Source of the DNA: Trifolium pratense
Taxonomy: Eukaryota; Streptophyta; Magnoliopsida; Fabales; Fabaceae
NCBI RefSeq assembly: GCF_020283565.1
Contig: NC_060061.1
Coordinates: 20,063,362 to 20,127,361, forward strand
Length of the DNA: 64,000 nt
Direction of reading: 5' to 3'
Positions 11,196-22,609 of this stretch are shown piece by piece (the first letter of the stretch is position 1; the number at the start of each line of letters is the position of its first letter). Both the position numbers and the translations under genes were made by a program. The notes beneath the pieces were generated by a model that saw only the letters and a program-made list of their open reading frames with translations, searched no databases and was not told where the DNA came from.

Positions 11196-11390
11196 TAATA
11201 CAGACCACTTCATTAAGTGGTCCATGGTGGACCAGTCATTAATAACATTATAACGAATATAAATTTTACAAAATTCACCGTTGGGTTGAAAGTTTATATC
11301 ATATGTAGATTTGTAAAATATGTATTCGGTAAATCACTTGTCCACGGTGGACCACTCGTGAAGGCGGTCCACCATAGCATTAGCCTTCTA
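11196..11390. mobile_element. Degenerate foldback MITE of the GATTGAAAGTTTATATCATAT family
   Basis: It has the family's phrases 'ataacgaatataaattttacaaaattcaccgttggg' and 'ttgaaagtttatatcatatg', and 'tggtccatggtggacca' / 'tggtccaccat' near the two ends. Shorter and more diverged than the copies at 14839 and 15777. Confidence 0.5.
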
Positions 11391-11768
11391 ATCCATCCTA
11401 GGCCAAATTTTGTTTTACTATTTTTTTACTAAATTTTTAGTCTTTACAAAATTAGAATCTTTTGGTCTAGTGGTGAAAGGTTTGGGTAGTCGCTTGAGGT
11501 CATGGGGTAGTGGTAAAAATGTCTACTTGGATTAAATTATTTCTAAACTTATAAAAAAAAAAATAACTTATGCAAATAAATAATTGTTAAATCTCAACTA
11601 TAACTGAAATAACAGTTACTTAAAATTTCTTCATGAACCAATTTTTATTTTGCTTTTATTTTTTAGCTTATGAAAAATATTTTTTACAAATAACTAAACT
11701 TTGATTTATAAGTTGCTTAAAAAAATATTAATTTACAAGTTTTCCCTAGTGAAAATGGTGAAGGCTAA

Positions 11769-12596
11769 TGATGGAATTTTCGCAAGTGAACGAAATATCA
11801 CGTAGTAATAAAATATCGATCTACAGGGATTGTGTGATCAAACTAGTCTAATAGTGTTTATAAACATCATGCAAGAATAACACATAAATTGGGGGTATGT
11901 TGAGTGATGAATTGTTAGAAAAACGTGCTTTGTGATAAGTGGAAAAGTGAGGTAGAATCATCGGAATCACCTATTCTATAGCTAAATCACATGCAATCTA
12001 CCGTATCATTCGAATTTACTCAAGTGTTCACAACTGGATCAACAAATTAGTGAATCGCAATCTCTTGTCAAAATCCACTCTATTCGTTGTCGATACTTCC
12101 CCGAAACAGAAAATGCAGAATCCTTATATAATAATCGCAACCACGCCGCGCGCCAGATCTATCACGCCGCGCGTGGTTGCAATTTCTTCAACTACGCCGC
12201 GCGTGTAACGGTATCACGCGGCGCGTGATAGCTCCACGCCCCCGGCGTAGTTGTCCTTCCTTCCTTCACGCCGCGCGTGGTCAGTGCTACGCCGCGCGTG
12301 ATCAAGTCAGAGAGCAATCCAATTCTGATCAAAGCTTCACGCCGCGCGTGGTAGGCATCACACCGCGCGTGATCATGGTGAAAAACTTGGCTCCCTGTGA
12401 TCTCCATCACGCAGCGCGTGATGGGCTACGCCCCCAGCGTAGTGAAAATCAGCAATTTCCTACAATTTTCCTGTTTTCTTGCAACACAAGTAATCATGTT
12501 TATACAAAATTCATCTAATGTTGCTTAAAACCTACTAAAATGCATCTAATGTTGCTAAAATAGGCATGGATTAGAGAGTGTGACGATCCGTCATCA
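11769..12596 (-). mobile_element. Solo LTR, 828 bp, TSD GCTAA
   Basis: The block starts TGATGGAATTTTCGC and ends GATCCGTCATCA (TGATG...CATCA), with perfect 5-bp duplications GCTAA at 11764-11768 and 12597-12601. On the minus strand a TATATAAGG box (complement of 12122-12130) lies downstream of the GC-rich array, and the end 'tattactacgtgatatttcg...cacttgcg' resembles the U5 ends of legume LTRs, so minus orientation is likely. No internal retrotransposon sequence remains. Probably Ty3/Gypsy-type, uncertain. Confidence 0.75.
12141..12442. repeat. GC-rich array of about 11 CACGCCGCGCGTG near-palindromes
   Basis: Copies of cacgccgcgcgtg or variants (cacgcggcgcgtg, cacaccgcgcgtg, cacgcagcgcgtg, tacgcccccagcgtag) start near 12141, 12162, 12193, 12214, 12234, 12267, 12289, 12337, 12358, 12407 and 12427. 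They often alternate between flanks 'at...at' and 'tt...gg'. The array lies in the solo LTR upstream of its presumed TATA box. CpG density is far above that of the surroundings. Confidence 0.85.
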
Positions 12597-12611
12597 GCTA
12601 ACATGCACAAA

Positions 12612-12720
12612 TGTCTTAAGTGGTGCACGTGTGCTTGTTAAAATTATACAAAATTCACCGTTGGATTGAAAGTTTATATCATATAGATCATTCATACAAA
12701 TTTTTCATAAATTCTTTGAC
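12612..12720. mobile_element. Half copy of the foldback MITE family
   Basis: It contains 'aagtggtgcacgtgtgcttgttaa', 'acaaaattcaccgttggattgaaagtttatatcatatagatcatt', as in the left arm of 15777-16120. The right arm is missing. Confidence 0.6.
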
Positions 12721-13850
12721 AAGCTTATAAATAATATATAAGAGCTTATTTATTTTTCCAAGTTTAAAAATAAGTCAATCCAACAGCCCATAAGTTTTAT
12801 CCTTAAATCATATTTAACCCTACGAACCTACTAATTTCAAAAATCCTAACTCAACTCTTAACGCCGATATTAAATCATATTTCAATTAGATTGTTCAAAA
12901 TCACTTAATTGGGATGACATACAGTAGATACTTAGAAATTGTAATTTTGATAATCTAATGGTTAGTCGAACAGATTGTGGTACCATCCGCGGGATTTCTG
13001 CAAATACCTGAAATGGAATGATGGCAGAAAGAATTTTGATACAAGCATAACGACTGTGACAAGGGAAATCAATTTTCTATGAAACAATTCAATACCACCT
13101 AGTTGGAATGACACACGTATGATTCAAATTTTTGACAATATAAACGCCTCAATATCAACTAGTTTGATTAATTGTTATTCAAAAAACCTAGTTATCAAGA
13201 ACTGATAATTAAGTCTCTACCAATTCATTTTTTTTTTGTCAATAGTCTCTACCAATTCTACCATAAGAACTAAGGAAATAAATTGACCAAATTGAAATGG
13301 AAAATATTTAAGAATTTAAATGTCGACAATCTAACGGTTCAACATCAACTAATTAGATTAACTATTACAATAAAATATTTAAGCATATTAAAAAATTTAA
13401 GTTTTTTTGTACAAAAAAATAATTATATGTGTTAATGGTTAAACGGTAAATAAATATTAAACTTTGTAAATTAATAATATTAAAAAAAATGAAAGAAAAT
13501 AATAATAATAATAATAATAATATAAAAAAATTGTTTAAATCATACGTTTTTTTTTATAGAAAATACAATGTGTTGAGTGTTGTTAAAATACTAAAATTAT
13601 ATTATTTTAAAGGATATTAAATAATATTAAATTATTTGAATCTTGTTAAAAAAATGTGACATAGATTAAAAGAGATTTATTGTGGAACATGATTGATTGA
13701 CTATATTTATGTGAATGATACATTTATAAATATTAAAAAGTTGTGTCTAATGATGAAAACTTAATAAAGAAACGAAATCTACATTAAATGGTTGACACCT
13801 ATTAACCACCTCAGCGGTGTACCGGTATACATCCACATAATATGTGTACC
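12721..13850. other. AT-rich stretch, no gene
   Basis: An (AAT)n tract occurs at about 13498-13522. Phrases such as 'gacaatctaacggttcaacatcaact' recur twice (near 12950 and 13323), hinting at an old duplication. No coding signal was seen. Confidence 0.4.
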
Positions 13851-13947
13851 GAAGAATTCACCAAATTTAAAATGTTTTACATTTTAGAACAATAATTTCT
13901 ATAAATAAAATGTTTAAAGAGTGTCATAAAGACATTCGTCAACAATA

Positions 13948-14199
13948 CTCTCTCTGTCCCAAAATGAGTGAGCTATTTTGACTATATATACTATTCACAT
14001 ATCTTACTTTGACCCTATTTTTCTACTAATAAATAAAAACAAATATTAGCATATAAAATGATGTTGGATTCATCTCGATGAGTATTTTCAAAATATCATA
14101 TTTTTATAATTTTTACTATTATACAATTAAAAATATTAATCGTCAAAGTTATGCATTGACATGCGTAACGCAGTCAACTGGCTCATGGGACGGAAGGAG
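13948..14199. mobile_element. Stowaway-like MITE, about 252 bp
   Basis: The ends ctctctctgtcccaaaatgagtgagct and ...ggctcatgggacggaaggag are complementary. TA precedes the left end. No coding capacity. Confidence 0.65.
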
Positions 14200-14798
14200 T
14201 CCCTTTCAATTATTATAAAATGACATGAGATTAACATTACAATCATTCGATCTCTTTCCGCATAATTATTCAATTATTATTATAAAAATGACATTAATAA
14301 GTTACTAGTATCATTTACCAACATTTTATTGGTCTAAGTGTGGTAAGAATCTTGATCCCTTAATCATATGGTCAGAAATTCGATTTTTGACTCATGTATA
14401 TGGAGAAAATTTGGTTGAGAGAAAAAAACTCACCTTATGTACCTCACAAGTTTCCCAACAAAAATTAGTCATCGCTAACGATGGTGAAAACTTTACCACA
14501 ATATTACTAGCAGTATCATTCAATCTCTTTCCACATCATTAACTTGGAGAAAAAAAAAAGGAGAGAATTAGAGAGAAATTGGATGAGATGAAATATAGAT
14601 ACAGTACTATCAAGTTCTTTTATGTTAAAATTAATAAGTATTTGAGGAGAGCACAAGTAAAAAATTAATCCATTATGTTATAAAATTTTGACACTCTTGC
14701 CCTTTTTTTAGGATTTTTGTTACCCTACATTATTGTTAGAAAAAGCTCAATTCAAATTCTGGACTCGTCAATTTTTCTCTCTACTAACCTCCACTAAA

Positions 14799-14838
<40 letters not shown>
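14200..14838. other. AT-rich stretch ending in a (TA)n tract
   Basis: The (TA)n tract at 14802-14838 is the left half of the microsatellite into which the next MITE inserted. Nothing else was recognised. Confidence 0.5.
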
Positions 14839-14841
<3 letters not shown>

Positions 14842-15236
14842 TCAGGATCCGTTGACACCAACTAGTTTGACACCAAATGTTACACCTCTCAATAACGTTT
14901 TAACCGATATAAATTTTATAAAATCCACCGTTGGATTGAAAGTTTACATCATATAGATCATTTGTGTAAAATTTCAAATAAATCCAAAATCATTTGATAT
15001 GTTATTGAGATACATCAAAATTAACGGTTTTTGTATTTTTTTAAATGCCGTTAATCTTTATGTGTCTCAATAGCATATCAAATGATTTTGGATTTGTCTG
15101 AAATTTTACACAAATGATCTATATGATGTAAACTTTCAATCCAACGGTGGATTTTATAAAATTTATATCGGTTAAAACGTTATTGAGAGGTGTAACATTT
15201 GGTGTCAAACTAGTTGGTGTCAACGGATCCTGACTC
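14839..15236. mobile_element. Near-perfect foldback MITE inserted in a (TA)n tract, 398 bp
   Basis: The arms gagtcaggatccgttgac... and ...gtcaacggatcctgactc are complementary over nearly 190 bp, with a small loop near 15040. TA repeats lie on both sides (14802-14838 and 15237-15254), consistent with a TA target. It shares 'ggattgaaagttta-atcatatagatcatt' with 15777-16120 and 'ggatccgttgac' ends with 58927-59309. Confidence 0.85.
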
Positions 15237-15256
15237 ATATATATATATATATATAA

Positions 15257-15776
15257 TTTGTTATAGAATTGATATATTTAAATTATAGAATTATATACAT
15301 CAACTTTATAATAAATCTAAAAACTAAATTTTTCTTATACATATAGGATGAAAGAGAGTATCTTTAGTTTTAGTTTTTGGACTATTAATTATTTCTTTTC
15401 CACTTGTCGATATTTAATGTTTACCGGATTCATTTTTTAAAAACATCCTAAAAAATGGAAATGAAGTTTTTCGAAACATACCATAAAATTATCTATTGAG
15501 TCACTTAGAAAAATCAATATTTTGATTATGGAGAGCTCAACAGGACCACCTTAATGTCTAGATACTTTTAATTTATATAAAAAAAAACTCAATTAATATA
15601 AAAAAATAATGTTTAATGTTACTTATAACATAGATATTTTTCATGATATACTAGTGTAAATATTTGTAACCGAATTAAAAGTCTAAATATTTTTCCAACT
15701 TAAGTATTATCTAAATGAATCTATCGACTTGAGTTTGTGGTTGATACAGCTTTGTCTAACATGGAAGAGTTAATCA
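15257..15776. other. AT-rich stretch, nothing recognised
   Basis: No coding, RNA or transposon signal could be read. Confidence 0.5.
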
Positions 15777-16120
15777 AGTGGTGCACGGTGCACCACTTGT
15801 CAATAACTTCATAACGAATATAAATTTTACAAAATTCACCATTGGATTGAAAGTTTATATCATATAGATCATTCTTACAAATTTTTAAAAAATTTGAAAA
15901 TCATTCGATATGTTATTGAGACTCGTCAAGATTAACGGTTTATCAATTTTTATTAAACGTTAATCTTGATAGGTCTCGATAACATATTAAATGATTTTTA
16001 ATTTTTTTAAAAATTTGTATGGATGATCTATATGATATAAACTTTCAATCCAACGGTCGATTTTATAAAATTCGTATTCGTTATAGTAGTATTCATCACT
16101 TGTTTACGATGAAAGACTTG
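15777..16120. mobile_element. Foldback MITE, about 344 bp
   Basis: The left arm (gtggtgcacggtgcaccactt, then ataacgaatataaattttac...) pairs with the right arm (...gattttataaaattcgtattcgttat, then cacttgtttacgatg). Central phrases 'gttattgagactcgtcaagattaacgg' and its complement form the inner stem. Family relatives: 5290-5365, 11196-11390, 12612-12720, 14839-15236. Confidence 0.75.
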
Positions 16121-16145
16121 AAGCACTCTTTCACCATAGAATTGG

Positions 16146-16147
<2 letters not shown>

Positions 16148-16190
<43 letters not shown>
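16148..16190. repeat. (TA)n microsatellite
   Basis: An uninterrupted TA repeat directly left of a Stowaway-like element. Confidence 0.95.
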
Positions 16191-16191
<1 letters not shown>

Positions 16192-16192
<1 letters not shown>

Positions 16193-16315
16193 TCCCTCCG
16201 TCCCAAAATAAAAGCAAAAGTTTGTCAACAAAAATAATGCATTTGTTCTAAATCTTTAACCATATACATTAAATTTTTTTGACTCACTTTTGCTTATATT
16301 TTAAGACGGATGGAG
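16192..16315. mobile_element. Stowaway-like MITE, 124 bp
   Basis: The ends ctccctccgtcccaaaataaaagcaaaagt and acttttgcttatattttaagacggatggag are complementary, with TA on the right side. No coding capacity. Confidence 0.8.
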
Positions 16316-16452
16316 TATGTCCTTTGCCAATTGGCATATATAAAATCATGTGATTAAGCCAAAAAAAACACGTTTTCCAGCTTTAGCCCGTGGGGACCGT
16401 GCATGGTGTCATTGTCACATTTTAATTGATGCCTTTATACGGCATTTAGGTA

Positions 16453-17245
16453 GGCCAATTCTAGGGTCGGAGACCATGACAGGTCTCTCACCGGTGCACC
16501 ATATGATATGTGGTCAGGATTGAATGTGTACATGATATTATGGTGTACTGTCAGTATTATATTATTTATTAATTTTTTTTTTTTGAAAAAAATTTTTGAT
16601 TTTTTTTTTGGAAAAAAAGTTCCAGATTTTTGAGGAAAAAAGTTTCGATTTTAGAAAAAAAACAATTTCGGAGTCTTTGCTGAACAAAAAAGTTTCCGTT
16701 CTTTTTTCGGGAAAAAAGTTTCGGATATTTTCCGAAAATAAAGTTTTCGATTTTTTTCTGAAAAAGTTCCAATATTTTATTCGGGAAAAAAAGTTTCAAA
16801 TATTTTCTATTTTTTTACTTTTTTTGTATCGACAATAATTTTTAGGTGAACATTTCGAAACTATTTTCCCCAAAAAATCGGAAACTTTTTTTCGGAAAAA
16901 ATCTGAACTTTTTCCATAAAAAAAAATAAGCAAAAACATTTTTTTTCCGAAAAAAGAACGGAAAATTTTTTTCCCAGAAAAACTCTGGAATTGCTTTTAT
17001 GTGAAATCGAAACTTTTTCCCCCAAAAATCGGGAAATTTTTTCCAAAAGAAAAAATCGAAAAATTTTGTGCCCGAAAAAAGTTAGAAAACATTTTTCCGG
17101 AAAAATTGAAAAAAAATTTCAAAAAAATATAAATAATATAATACTGACAGTACACCATAATATCATGTACACATTCAATCCTAACCACATGTCATACGGT
17201 GCACCGGTGAGAGACCTATCATGGTCTCCCACCCTAGCATTGGCC
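16453..17245. mobile_element. Mutator-like MITE with long terminal inverted repeats, 793 bp, 9-bp TSD
   Basis: About 115-bp terminal inverted repeats (ggccaattctagggtcgg... and ...caccctagcattggcc) match over nearly their whole length, including 'caggtctctcaccggtgcacc' and 'atgatattatggtgtactgtc'. A perfect 9-bp duplication ATTTAGGTA flanks it (16444-16452 and 17246-17254). The centre holds many short GAAAAAAGTTTC-like words on the left and their complements on the right. No transposase. Confidence 0.88.
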
Positions 17246-17335
17246 ATTTAGGTAAGGCCGGACTTAATTGGTAGAACATAAAAGATATTTGAACAGTACA
17301 TATGGGACAATTATACCACACTTATTATTATTACT

Positions 17336-17617
17336 CTCCCTCCGTAATACAATATATGTCGTTTTGACACTTTTACGCATATTAAGAAAGATAATTAATG
17401 TTGTATAAAAAAGAGAGATTATGAGTTAATTTACAAAATTGTCCTTCATTTATGGTATGAAAAAAATAAATTCAAGAATTGAAAAAAGTGAGAGTAATAA
17501 ATAGTTAAGGGTATAATAGGAAAAATAACATTAAATACTTCATTGGTAATATAAAGCGACATATATTGTGGTACAAATTTTTTCCTCAAAGTAACATATA
17601 GTGTGGTACGGAGGGAG
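17336..17617. mobile_element. Stowaway-like MITE, 282 bp
   Basis: The ends ctccctccgtaatacaatatatgtcg and ...tagtgtggtacggagggag are complementary, with TA at 17618-17619. The inner phrases 'cgacatatattgtggtac' match the left arm in inverse. No coding capacity. Confidence 0.75.
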
Positions 17618-17619
17618 TA

Positions 17620-18019
17620 CTCAATACTACAATTTTATTTTATTTGTATCTCTCACATTTTTCTCCGGTGTTGGTGTCGGCGAACTCCTCTCTCTGTTCT
17701 CTCGACCAGATCTCTCTATCTCATGGTTCTCTCTCTTTACCGAATCTCTCTTTCTCACTGTTTTCTATTTCGTGTTTGATTTCTCACGGAAAGGTGACCT
17801 TCCCGCTTGCCTGTAGAATCTGAAAAGCAAGCTCAAATTCCTGTCAAATCTTCGCTTTGGTTGCCCACCGACCTATTGCATTAAAGACCGGCAATCGAAT
17901 TTTTGCTTTGGCTTGAATATCCCTTTCGAATCACCTGAAAGTCTGATCCTTTCCCAATGTTTTCAACAAAGCGGAAGGCATAATCTCAACTTAGTGGTGG
18001 TGGTGGTGAGGGCAGTGTG
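17620..18019. other. C/T-rich, less AT-biased stretch of unknown origin
   Basis: The stretch 17640-17990 has many 'ctctctc' words and looks like a 5' leader or transposon interior. Short plus-strand frames give no recognisable domain. Similar G/T-rich sequence continues after the hAT element (18610-18800), so the hAT inserted into this unit. Confidence 0.35.
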
Positions 18020-18609
18020 CAGTGGCAGAACAAGAGGTGGGCTGTGGTTGGTCACGACCCCCCACCCCAAAAAAAAAAAATTAAATTACTAAAATACTCA
18101 CGGTGTTTTCATAAAATTACATGTATATATTATATATATTTTGAAGTCATAAGAATTTAGAAATTTTTTATAAATATTATTAAAATATAAATGAAAATAT
18201 TGTACAATTTCATATAAAATTTATTAAATCACCAAGCTTATTTTTTTAAAGTTATTTTCCCATGTAAATTTTTAGTATATTTTTAAATAAATTATAATTG
18301 TCTCATAAGTGTAGCTCAAATTGTAGCTACCATGGACATTATTGGAGTGATCGGGGTTCGAATTCCAGATTCCACATTTCTCCACATTTAAATTTGTGAG
18401 AGACTGGCCTTTAAGCTACTTGACCAAAAAAAATAATTATAATTAATATATTCTAATTTTTATTTAGAAGATATCAAAAACTTAATGAATTTAACAAATT
18501 GGTGCTTATTATGACTTAAATTTTTATATGGAATATGATTTTGTATTTGATTTATATATTATAATTTTTTGACGGTCCACCCAATTTGTTTTTTCTGGTT
18601 CCGCCACTG
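18020..18609. mobile_element. Non-autonomous hAT-like element, 590 bp
   Basis: The ends cagtggcagaac and gttccgccactg are near-inverted repeats. The 8-bp flanks are GCAGTGTG (18012-18019) and GTAGTGTG (18610-18617), differing by one base. A tRNA-like SINE relic is nested inside at 18306-18430. No transposase. Confidence 0.72.
18306..18430 (+). repeat. tRNA-derived SINE relic (family copy 1)
   Basis: It has 'gtagctcaaattgtagctacc', then 'gatcggggttcgaattccag' (B-box-like), then 'tttctccacatttaaatttgtg' and an A-rich end after 'ctacttgacc'. The order and spacing are the same as at 54262-54380. Confidence 0.6.
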
Positions 18610-18617
18610 GTAGTGTG

Positions 18618-19494
18618 ACAACGTGGTTGTGAGAACAGAGTGATGGTGAGGACATGGTTGTGAGGACGAGGTGGTGATGGTAATGGTGGAGGAGAACAAA
18701 TGACAGAGGAGGCGAACGACGTGGTTCTGGCATGGTGGTTGAAATGGCATGGTGGTTACAGTGAAGAGAGAGAAGTGAGTGAAGGAGGAGGAGGAAATGA
18801 TTTGGATTTTTACCAAAATGTCCTTAAATTTATTGTTTGAAATACCAAAAATACCCGTTTGTTGTATTTTTGTTGAATCTGTGTGTTCACATAATACACC
18901 TGAATATTGTTTTCTCTTTTGACAGGATATGATGGACCTCTTATTTTTTTTAACTTTGAGCTCAAATTAGTTGAGCTATTTAATCTACTCGACAAATCAC
19001 TATTTTAATGCTTAAAATTGTAGTTTATAGTCACATTTGTATCTCAATGTTTTTTCTAAAAGTTACAAATTTATTGAACAGAATAAAATCTGGTAACCTA
19101 GAAAATAAAAATAAAAGAAAAAGAAAAAACTTTATCATCAGTATATATCCTATACGCTTAAGGCATTGTTTGTTTTAAAGGAAAGTAGGAGGAAAGAAAC
19201 TGGAAGGAAGGAAAGCACAAATTCGAATATATTTTCCTCCGTTTGGATGCAAGGGAAAGCTGGAAGGAAAGATTGATTTAGGCGTGGGACCCACAGAAAA
19301 ACTTTCCGCCCACTAATGGAGAGAAAGCTTGCTCATGTGTTATTTTTTTTGGCTATTTACCTGTTTACCCTTTGAGTCTTGTGCATAACATTATTACATA
19401 CTTGAACCTTTTTTTTAAATTTTTTTATGTTGCTAAACAATAAGATAATTTCACGAGTGCCAATAAATATGTTCAGCCTTTTTCTAAAATTAAT
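18618..19494. other. Gene-free stretch, purine-rich then AT-rich
   Basis: 18618-18790 is G-rich (repeated 'gtggttgtgagga', 'ggaggaggagg') and may continue the unit at 17620-18019. A purine-rich block at 19175-19330 has 'ggaaggaaggaaagc' repeats. No domain was recognised in any frame. Confidence 0.35.
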
Positions 19495-19818
19495 ACTCCC
19501 TCTGTCCGATATTATAAGGAAAAAAAAAATTATTTTTTCATGTCCCAAATTATAAGAGAAAAAAATCAACTTTTATCATTTTCAAGATTTACTTTTATTT
19601 ATTCTCATAAAATTAAATGCAAATTGCATTTAATTTACTCTCTAATCTTGGATTTGATACCGTACCCGGATACATTTCATGGTTATACCGTGTTTCTCAT
19701 CCGAAGATATTGCTACCTATTGAAGCAAATCCACCACACATGCTAACCTTGAAGTCTCGCTTGAGAAAGACAACATGAACGACAAATGCAACGTGTCCGA
19801 GGTGACTAGGAATGGAGA
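19495..19818. other. Half Stowaway-like repeat and unassigned sequence
   Basis: 'ctccctctgtccgatattataagg' at 19497-19521 is a Stowaway-type end. No matching right end was found. 19620-19818 is unassigned. Confidence 0.35.
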
Positions 19819-19841
19819 GGGGGGGGGGGGGGGGGGGGGGG
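19819..19841. repeat. Poly(G) homopolymer, 23 bases
   Basis: An uninterrupted run of 23 G in AT-rich DNA. Such runs are prone to slippage and to sequencing or assembly error, so the length is uncertain. Confidence 0.9.
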
Positions 19842-20976
19842 TCTTGAGAGAAAACGAAACTAGACCATACAAAAAGGCTAACTCATACCAAGAATGCAAT
19901 CAAGCCGAGACAAAAAAATTTAAGATAATTTATCTTCCGAACCCCGCCTTTCTTTTATACCCCATAAAATTCCATTTTTTCCCTCGTAATTTTAACATGA
20001 TATTTCACCTCACACTTGATTCATGGGCTGAAGATCTTATCATAAAAAATGTTGCCTTTGAAAGATAACTTCTCACAACACCAGATTTCTTTTTTTGTCC
20101 TTCAATAAAAACTTCGATTTTTATTTATCGAACTTTTTTTGCATTGAAAAAAACTTCGGTTTTCGTTTACCGAATTTTTCCTAAAATTTCGAAAAAATTT
20201 CGATTTCTACATTCCAAAATTTTTTCAAGGATGAAATGAGATTTTTGGAGGGCAACGATTGGAAAGATCGTGATTGATGAAAGGAATGAAAATCTAAAGT
20301 TGAAGATTAGAAATGGAGCTGGCATTATGAGCTTCTGAAAACTACGTGTGAAAGGAATGGTGTGGGGGTCCGTTTTGATCAATGGACCATTACATGGATT
20401 AATCAATGATGGAAAAATGTGTGACATCTGACATGAAGCAAGTTATTTTAATTTGATTTACTAGTTTTATTCGAGTAAAACCACCAAATCAGACTCTATA
20501 AAATACTCATAGCAAAAAGTCAGTCAGAAATAGAGGTATGATTGATTCATTGTTTTTAGACTAGATATTTTATTCGGTGAGTATCTGTATGAAATATTTC
20601 AGTTAGATCCTAAAAAAACCCATTTAAATAGGTCTTTGACTTTGTTAATATTTTAAAAAAGTTTTCGACTCTCTTAAATTTTACTCATATTATAATCCTT
20701 CAAAAAATATGTTAAGGACTAAATTAAGAATAAGTGGATAAATTTTAGGACCAATTGATAGTAAGTTGTAAAATATAAGGACTTAAATGATAGTAATTGA
20801 TTAAACATTTAATCAATTTGACAGTTTAATAAAATCATATTCTCTCATAGACCTATATATTTTACAGAGTCGCTGATTAATTTGATAATTTTCTCATCTT
20901 TATTCTCTATCTAATCTTTCTATCAACAATCTTCTCTCTGCCATAACCACTCGTATCTTCTTTAACCCCATGACCA
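19842..20976. other. AT-rich gene-free stretch with a MITE-like end
   Basis: 'gataatttatcttccgaaccccgcctttcttttataccc' at about 19924-19965 resembles the ends of the inverted-repeat element at 34459-34727. 'ttcggttttcgtttaccga' at 20154 belongs to the same repeat style. No gene was seen. Confidence 0.35.
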
Positions 20977-21791
20977 AGGGTCGACCTCTTCAAGCCTTGG
21001 TGTGGCTATAGCCACACCAGCCCAGCCTGATTTTTTTCTAAAATAAATAAATAAATATTTTATAAATAATTTTAGGTCATTTTATATATATATTCGTACA
21101 AATATCAATGTAAATATTAGTTTAGAGTTTATTATTGATGACTGTAAGTCCTTATAAATATATTAGTTTAAGTGTTAGTGCAAATATTAATTTCTAGTAT
21201 ATTATTGATGATTTCAAGTCTTTCAATATATGTAAAGTATTATTTTAAGCTATATATATAGTTAATTTTATAACAATTAACTTTGTTTGGCAAAAAAAAG
21301 GTAAATAAATAATTGAGTTTGTAATATTGTGTAAAATTACCAATTCAACTGGAATATAAACATGAAATGACATAATTAATATTTAATTTTTTGAAGTAAG
21401 ATAATACGAGTAAAATTGAAATAAAAATTAATAAGTTATAAACTAATTGAATTGGTTTATCAAAATAAACTATATGCTAGTATAATTTTGTGTTCTATAT
21501 ATTTTGGTTCAAGGTAGAATCTTGTGAAGACTCTAACGATAGTGATATATATGATTTAACAATTATAGTTTTTTTCTTATTCGAATAGAAATTTTGTGGT
21601 TTTTTTTTTATGTTTGTTTTTTTTTAAAAGAAATTTTATAGTTCGTTGATTTGTTGTTCTTTTTTTTGATATATATGTTGTATTAGTAAATCTCATATAT
21701 TGTTAGTTGTTCAACTGAATTATCAATGAATTTTTTTTTCGAGTAGTGCCTAAAATTTTTAGCCCCACCAGTTATTTGTGTCTGGGTCCGC
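20977..21791. mobile_element. Non-autonomous hAT-like element, about 815 bp
   Basis: The ends agggtcgacctc and ...gggtccgcc are related inverted sequences. The flanks share CCATGACCA (20968-20976 and 21792-21800), which includes an 8-bp duplication. The interior is AT-rich without a transposase. Confidence 0.6.
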
Positions 21792-21800
21792 CCATGACCA

Positions 21801-22052
21801 TGGAAGCAAGTGTTTTTAATTTGTTTTACTATTGGTTGTTGAGGTGTAAGATCGAATTTATTCAGTCCCACGAACGAATTGATTCGTTTTTTAATCTTGA
21901 GATTTAGATTTGTGCTACGTATTAACTCGCGAATTTGATAACTTTGAACCTTATCCCTATTGTATCTAGTGTCCTTATTAAGATTAGTGCTCCATAGCTC
22001 ATCAACTATGATTTTCAAACACATGAATCTTTTTATGTTTCCGACATCCCTA
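21801..22052. other. Unassigned stretch left of the Copia element
   Basis: Moderately AT-rich sequence with minus-strand open frame but no recognisable domain. CCCTA at 22048-22052 is the left Copia target duplication. Confidence 0.4.
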
Positions 22053-22609
22053 TGTTGGAATATTTTATATTATTCAATTATTATATTCCAATAATTATTA
22101 TGTGGGCATATATATTTATATTAATTATATTAGCTATTTATCAATTAAGAGCCTAAATTGATTAAGTGGTCAAATAAAGTTAAAAGGCTATTAGATTTCT
22201 ATTTAGAATTAATTAATTATTTAATTAGTTAGATATGGACTCAAATGGGTGGATGTCAGGATGACCCATTTCGGGATAATGGGAACCCTAATGGGCCATC
22301 ACCCTATATAAGGCTATGGTCCCCAATACACCGTACGTAAGCAAACACTCTCTTCTCCCCATCTGAAGAGAATCAAGGCATCAGGGTACCGGTTGAGGAA
22401 GAACCAATCTAGCCACCATCTCTTTGTGTATCAGGATCACTGCAAAAGAACTTTTCATCATGGATCCAGGTATTCCTAAAGATCATCTTGTCGATCCTAT
22501 AATTTTATACATGTTTCTATGACTGATTTGTTTCCGCACTAAAGTATATCTCATAATATGTTGAACATGTATATGTGTTTAATCCTAATTTAATGATTTA
22601 AATCTAACA
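22053..22609 (+). repeat. 5' LTR of the Copia element
   Basis: It carries a TATA box (CTATATAAGG, 22303-22312), so transcription should begin near 22335. An ATG at 22460 followed by GATCCAG|GTATTC lies in the transcribed part (see the leader intron). The ends TGTTGG...TAACA are typical LTR ends. Confidence 0.93.

Noticed and set aside
12177..12518. 113-codon plus-strand frame with CpG-rich codons
   Set aside because: It spans the near-palindrome array of a solo LTR; the opposite frame is open too, an effect of high GC.
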